The notes under the pieces: model-generated | What the model saw: only the letters and a program-made list of their open reading frames with translations | The model's database searches: none | Told to the model about the DNA's origin: nothing | Part shown: in pieces, positions 56,895-59,469 of the stretch | Position numbering within the stretch: position 1 is the stretch's first letter | Layout: each line of letters starts with the position of its first letter | NCBI RefSeq assembly: GCF_000297215.2 | Contig: NZ_AMFF02000020.1 | Span: forward strand, 22,726 to 82,194 | Length of the DNA: 59,469 nucleotides | Direction of reading: 5' to 3' | Source of the DNA: Piscirickettsia salmonis LF-89 = ATCC VR-1361 | GTDB lineage: Bacteria > Pseudomonadota > Gammaproteobacteria > Piscirickettsiales > Piscirickettsiaceae | Made by a program: the position numbers and the translations under genes

Positions 56895-57169
56895 ATGTTG
56901 AAGTTGTCTATGGTGCGAGTATAGATGAGCAGGAATTGATCAAATTAGACTTAGAAAATTCACAAGCAACGGTTTTAATGGCATTAGAGCAGTCAGGGGT
57001 GCTGGTAAAACATCAGCTTGTTGTCGACGCTCTCGAGTGTGGCGTATGGAATCGTCAGGTTAGGCTTGATCATCTTTTACAAGAGGGAGATCGTATTGAA
57101 ATTTATCGCGCGCTTTTGATTGATCCAAAAGAGGCGAGGCGGTTACGCGCTGCCAAACGGCAGTGTTGA
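56891..57169 (+). CDS. rnfH: RnfH (RatB) family ubiquitin-like protein
   Basis: A 92-residue beta-grasp protein beginning MNVEVVYGASIDEQELIKLDL and ending with the family's DRIEIYRALLIDPKEARRLRAAK. Function is not settled; the gene is the constant partner of ratA. It is translationally coupled to ratA. Its last 27 bases overlap the end of a convergent secreted-protein gene. Confidence 0.93.
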   Translation: MNVEVVYGASIDEQELIKLDLENSQATVLMALEQSGVLVKHQLVVDALECGVWNRQVRLDHLLQEGDRIEIYRALLIDPKEARRLRAAKRQC

Positions 57170-57652
57170 ACTGATGGGTAAATCCTGCAAAAAAGCAGTT
57201 GAGCTATTGATAGTACAGTGTTTATTAATATTACAGTGCAATGGAATCTTAGTTGGCAAGCTGGTGCCGCAAGAGTTAAAAGCAGATATTTCTTGATTGA
57301 GAATCTGTTTGCCTAGGGTGTGATCTGCTGGGTTCGTTGATGAAAACAGATAGCAGACGCCGTGAATACTTGTTAATAAGCCTTGGTCATAGTTTTCTTC
57401 AGAGCTGTTAATCGAATTTTTAAACCAACGGCTAAAATGGCTTAATTGCTTGATTTCGGTTTCCGAATCTTGCACTTGACTTGAAGTTAATTTTTCAAAC
57501 CAAGTATGCTTAATTGGTGCTAAGATACTTTTTCTTACCCAAGTATTACAAGCAGCTTGACTATTAAAATCGGGTGAAAAAGGTAATTTTAAAGCAAAAC
57601 TTGTTAGCAAGCTGAAGCTTAATATTAAGCTGGTAAGCCAGCGTACTTTCAT
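57143..57652 (-). CDS. Hypothetical secreted protein
   Basis: A 169-residue protein with a signal peptide (MKVRWLTSLILSFSLLTSFA). Five or six Cys are spread along the mature part (AACNTW, HGVCYLF, FNSCGTS, LHCNINKHCTIN), which suggests disulfides in the periplasm. I recognise no domain. It lies between rnfH and bamE on the minus strand and overlaps the rnfH 3' end by 27 bases. It interrupts the common rnfH-bamE adjacency and so may be a lineage-specific insertion. Confidence 0.6.
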   Translation of the reverse strand: MKVRWLTSLILSFSLLTSFALKLPFSPDFNSQAACNTWVRKSILAPIKHTWFEKLTSSQVQDSETEIKQLSHFSRWFKNSINSSEENYDQGLLTSIHGVCYLFSSTNPADHTLGKQILNQEISAFNSCGTSLPTKIPLHCNINKHCTINSSTAFLQDLPISSTLPFGSA

Positions 57653-57728
57653 TTGATGTCCGTATTTCTTTAATAACTAATCGCCATCCTAGCTTAGCAA
57701 TGCTTTCTTAACTAAGAATGAAGTGCAA

Positions 57729-57751
57729 AGCCGATCATTATTATATCGGCT
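57729..57751. other. Hairpin downstream of bamE
   Basis: AGCCGAT (57729-57735) pairs with ATCGGCT (57745-57751) around a 9-base loop, 42 bases past the bamE stop on the minus strand. The tail there is only TTGCACTT, so terminator function is uncertain. Confidence 0.4.
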
Positions 57752-57792
57752 GATTTTCGATAATGATATAAATTTTTAAGTTATTTTATATA

Positions 57793-58137
57793 TTATTTTA
57801 AGGGTTTTGGCGTCAGTCCTGCATAGGTGCCGTAAATTTGAGTTAAGCGACTGCCAGTAAACAGCAAGGTGAGGCGTTTGGCTGGTGCTGTAGGGTAGCT
57901 ACTGGTGTAAACATAGTCCCAACGTCCCTTATGGAACGGATCTTTAATGTCCGGTGCGCCTAGAAGGTAATTGACTTGTGTTTGTGTCATGCCTACTTTA
58001 AGTTGTTTGAGTTGTTCGCCAGAGATCAGGTGACCTTGCTTAACTTGTGCTTGCCAGGGAAAGTTACTGCATGCACAGAGCAATGTGATTGCTGCTGCAA
58101 GAGCGGCGTATTTGCTGATATTTTTAATTTGCATCAT
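57793..58137 (-). CDS. bamE: Outer-membrane assembly lipoprotein BamE
   Basis: A small lipoprotein of the BAM complex that inserts beta-barrels into the outer membrane. The 114-residue protein has a signal (MMQIKNISKYAALAAAITLL) with lipobox LCAC and then the SmpA/OmlA fold: ISGEQLKQLKVGMTQTQVNYLLGAPDIKDPFHKGRWDYVYT. Two tandem ATG codons make the exact start uncertain by one residue. It is divergent from fur, the order found in many gammaproteobacteria. Confidence 0.96.
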   Translation of the reverse strand: MMQIKNISKYAALAAAITLLCACSNFPWQAQVKQGHLISGEQLKQLKVGMTQTQVNYLLGAPDIKDPFHKGRWDYVYTSSYPTAPAKRLTLLFTGSRLTQIYGTYAGLTPKPLK

Positions 58138-58223
58138 TAAACATTCTATTTAAACTATGTAGGTGCTATCATACCGAAGAACGCCGAATTTGGTAAGTCC
58201 TTAACGCAATGTAGAGGTAACCT

Positions 58224-58667
58224 TTGTCTCAACAAGACTTAAAAAAAGTTGGTTTACGTGTTACGTTGCCACGCTTGAAAATATTACAAATCTTAGAGAA
58301 TTCCCAGCAACGTCATGTGAGCGCAGAAGATGTTTACCGCATGTTGCTAAGCGCAGGCGATGATGTAGGGCTTGCTACCGTTTACCGTGTATTGACTCAA
58401 TTTGAAGAAGTGGGTTTGATCAACCGCCATAATTTTGAGGGTGATCATTCTGTATTTGAGCTAAACCGAGGTGAACATCATGACCATATGGTCTGTACAC
58501 GTTGTGGTGTTGTAAAAGAATTTCATGATGAAGTGATAGAGCAAAAGCAGCAAGAGGCAGCAGAGAAGCTCGGCTTTAATATGACCGACCATGTCATGAT
58601 TATCTATGGCACTTGTCAGGACAAGAAACAGTGCAAGAAAAACCAGTCTAAAAAAGTAAAGCTTTAA
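58224..58667 (+). CDS. fur: Ferric uptake regulator Fur
   Basis: An iron-responsive repressor. The 147-residue protein has the winged-helix part (KKVGLRVTLPRLKILQILENS, then LATVYRVLTQFEEVGLINRHNF) and the metal sites HHDHMVCTRCGVV, with structural-zinc Cys, plus C-terminal His/Glu ligands. A second Cys pair sits in GTCQDKKQC. Translation appears to start at a TTG (58224), since GAGGTAA lies seven bases upstream and no ATG fits the conserved N-terminus. The promoter lies in the 86-base gap shared with bamE. Confidence 0.95.
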   Translation: MSQQDLKKVGLRVTLPRLKILQILENSQQRHVSAEDVYRMLLSAGDDVGLATVYRVLTQFEEVGLINRHNFEGDHSVFELNRGEHHDHMVCTRCGVVKEFHDEVIEQKQQEAAEKLGFNMTDHVMIIYGTCQDKKQCKKNQSKKVKL

Positions 58668-58688
58668 TTGCGATGATGTAAACTGAAG

Positions 58689-58706
58689 TGGCTAACAGCC
58701 ATTTTT
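58689..58706 (+). terminator. Intrinsic terminator after fur
   Basis: TGGCT (58689-58693), loop AAC, AGCCA (58697-58701), then five T residues. It overlaps the stop codon of the convergent GNAT gene by two bases. Confidence 0.65.
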
Positions 58707-59243
58707 AGAGTTCGTTGTTATGTGATGCGAGTATGCGTTGTGATTGGCATGGCTGGTGTGGCTTTAAAGAAAGTGTGTAAATTGCTTGGGGTCCGGCGTT
58801 GCCACCGTAATATCGTTTTTTGGTGTCTTCAAAGCCGCAACCTAGATATATTTTTTTGGCTGCTGAATTTTTGCAATTGACAGTGAGTCCGATTGATTCT
58901 AAGACTGGGAAATAGCAGCGTGTGAGTGGCTGGATTTTGGCTAATGCGGCTTGGGCTAAGCCTTTGCCTTGGTGGCGTTTATCGATAATCATGGCACGTA
59001 ATGTACAACAACTTGAATTTTTCTTTATTTCTTGTTGGTAAGGCTGTTTAGTAAAATCAAGATAAAATCCGCCGATAATATGCTTGTTGCAGGTTAAATA
59101 AAAAGCTGGTTGTTTTTATTGAGTGCTTGGGCGGTTAAATTTTCACCGCTACCTGCATATTTTTCTTGATGTGAGTGAAGTGTTAGTGCTTTGATTTGGC
59201 AAATATCTGCGAATGTTGCTAGGTGTAATTGGCTATGGTTCAT
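58705..59243 (-). pseudogene. GNAT acetyltransferase gene with a frameshift
   Basis: On the minus strand an ATG at 59243 with AGGAAG upstream starts MNHSQLHLATFADICQIKAL and stops after about 50 codons. From there a second frame continues without a break (FYLTCNKHIIGGFYLDF..., then MIIDKRHQGKGLAQAAL, the acetyl-CoA loop) to a stop at 58705. Adding one base to the A5 run at 59100-59104 (T5 on the coding strand) joins both frames into one GNAT protein of about 179 residues. This is either a real disruption or a homopolymer sequencing error. The substrate is unknown. Confidence 0.8.
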
Positions 59244-59385
59244 TGTTTCTTCCTGATCATTTATCATTTCCTTACATGAGCATGCTGTACAGTTTGATGC
59301 ATTGTTGCCATTTGTAAATTAATGTCTTTTATATGCCTTGAGTGATGTTGTTTTTTACTTAATTAACGTGAGTTCGATATAACTC

Positions 59386-59469
59386 ACTCACCTTACGCAC
59401 TGACATGATAAACAATGTATAATGAAATCTGATAGATACAGGGATTTCATCAGGAATGAATAAAGAGCT
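59386..59469 (+). mobile_element. 5' end of an insertion sequence, right copy
   Basis: This stretch repeats the left window end in inverted orientation with one difference. The tip is CTCACCTTACGCAC (59387-59400). A TATAAT (59418-59423) and AGGA (59452-59455) precede the transposase ATG at 59456, of which only MNKE is inside the window. The inverted repeat seen in the left copy is present. The DNA between the GNAT gene and this tip (59244-59385) holds no gene but has a palindrome directly beside the IS. Confidence 0.75.

Overview
The window looks like a chromosomal contig from an AT-rich gammaproteobacterium. Gene order (nadC/ampD divergent; tpiA-secG-tRNA-Leu-nuoA-N; initiator tRNA-rimP-nusA-infB-rbfA-truB-rpsO-pnp; smpB/ratA-rnfH/bamE/fur; pcnB-folK) is that of Legionella/Coxiella/Piscirickettsia-type bacteria. 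The polyhydroxybutyrate genes, the IS ends and the intracellular-pathogen-like accessory genes make Piscirickettsia or a close relative my best guess. This is inference from gene content, not a database match.

Layout. 1-122 and 59386-59469 are the 5' ends of two copies of one insertion sequence in opposite orientation, each with its transposase reading outward off the window. The contig therefore breaks in a repeat at both ends. Next to the left copy lies the 3' remnant of a membrane-protein gene (122-313). Next to the right copy lies a GNAT acetyltransferase gene with a frameshift in a short homopolymer. 0.8-9.3 kb: mutT-thiE fusion, htpX, a GDSL lipase, DUF423, tdk-nadC, ampD, a DUF945 protein, tpiA, secG and tRNA-Leu(GAG). 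9.8-24.3 kb: the complete 14-gene nuo operon for respiratory complex I. 24.3-33.2 kb: an initiator tRNA with its own promoter, two tandem terminators, then the rimP-nusA-infB-rbfA-truB-rpsO-pnp translation/RNA-turnover block. 33.2-38.6 kb: a full PHB module, with a class III synthase pair (phaE-like, phaC) converging on phaA-phaB-phaR-phasin-phasin. An 8-bp tandem repeat sits directly in front of phaR. 38.8-46.8 kb: folK-pcnB, the PBP1b gene mrcB with a TPR lipoprotein, an orphan secreted protein, a folB-SDR-PTPS-like pterin operon and a fabG-like reductase. 46.9-50.4 kb: a YqeG-like HAD phosphatase, three degenerate minor-pilin genes (pilV/W/X-like), mlaA and a PilZ protein. 50.4-55.6 kb: pip-dtd-DUF1853, glsA, a glycerophosphodiesterase and a divergent folP. 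55.8-59.2 kb: smpB, ratA-rnfH, an orphan secreted protein, bamE, fur and the broken GNAT gene.

How the parts fit together. The core is housekeeping: NADH oxidation, translation initiation and ribosome maturation, RNA decay, cell-wall synthesis and recycling, and outer-membrane upkeep (BamE, MlaA). The accessory content is a carbon-storage system (PHB) and a scattered folate/pterin gene set (folK, folB, folP and a PTPS-like protein). Within that set, the PTPS-like protein lacks the usual catalytic residues, and FolP is altered in the loops that normally bind p-aminobenzoate. I found no CRISPR array, prophage, toxin-antitoxin defence island or biosynthetic cluster. The points most worth following are the pterin operon, the divergent FolP, the repeat-controlled phaR, the leaderless pilins, the U1:U72 initiator tRNA and the IS-bracketed ends.
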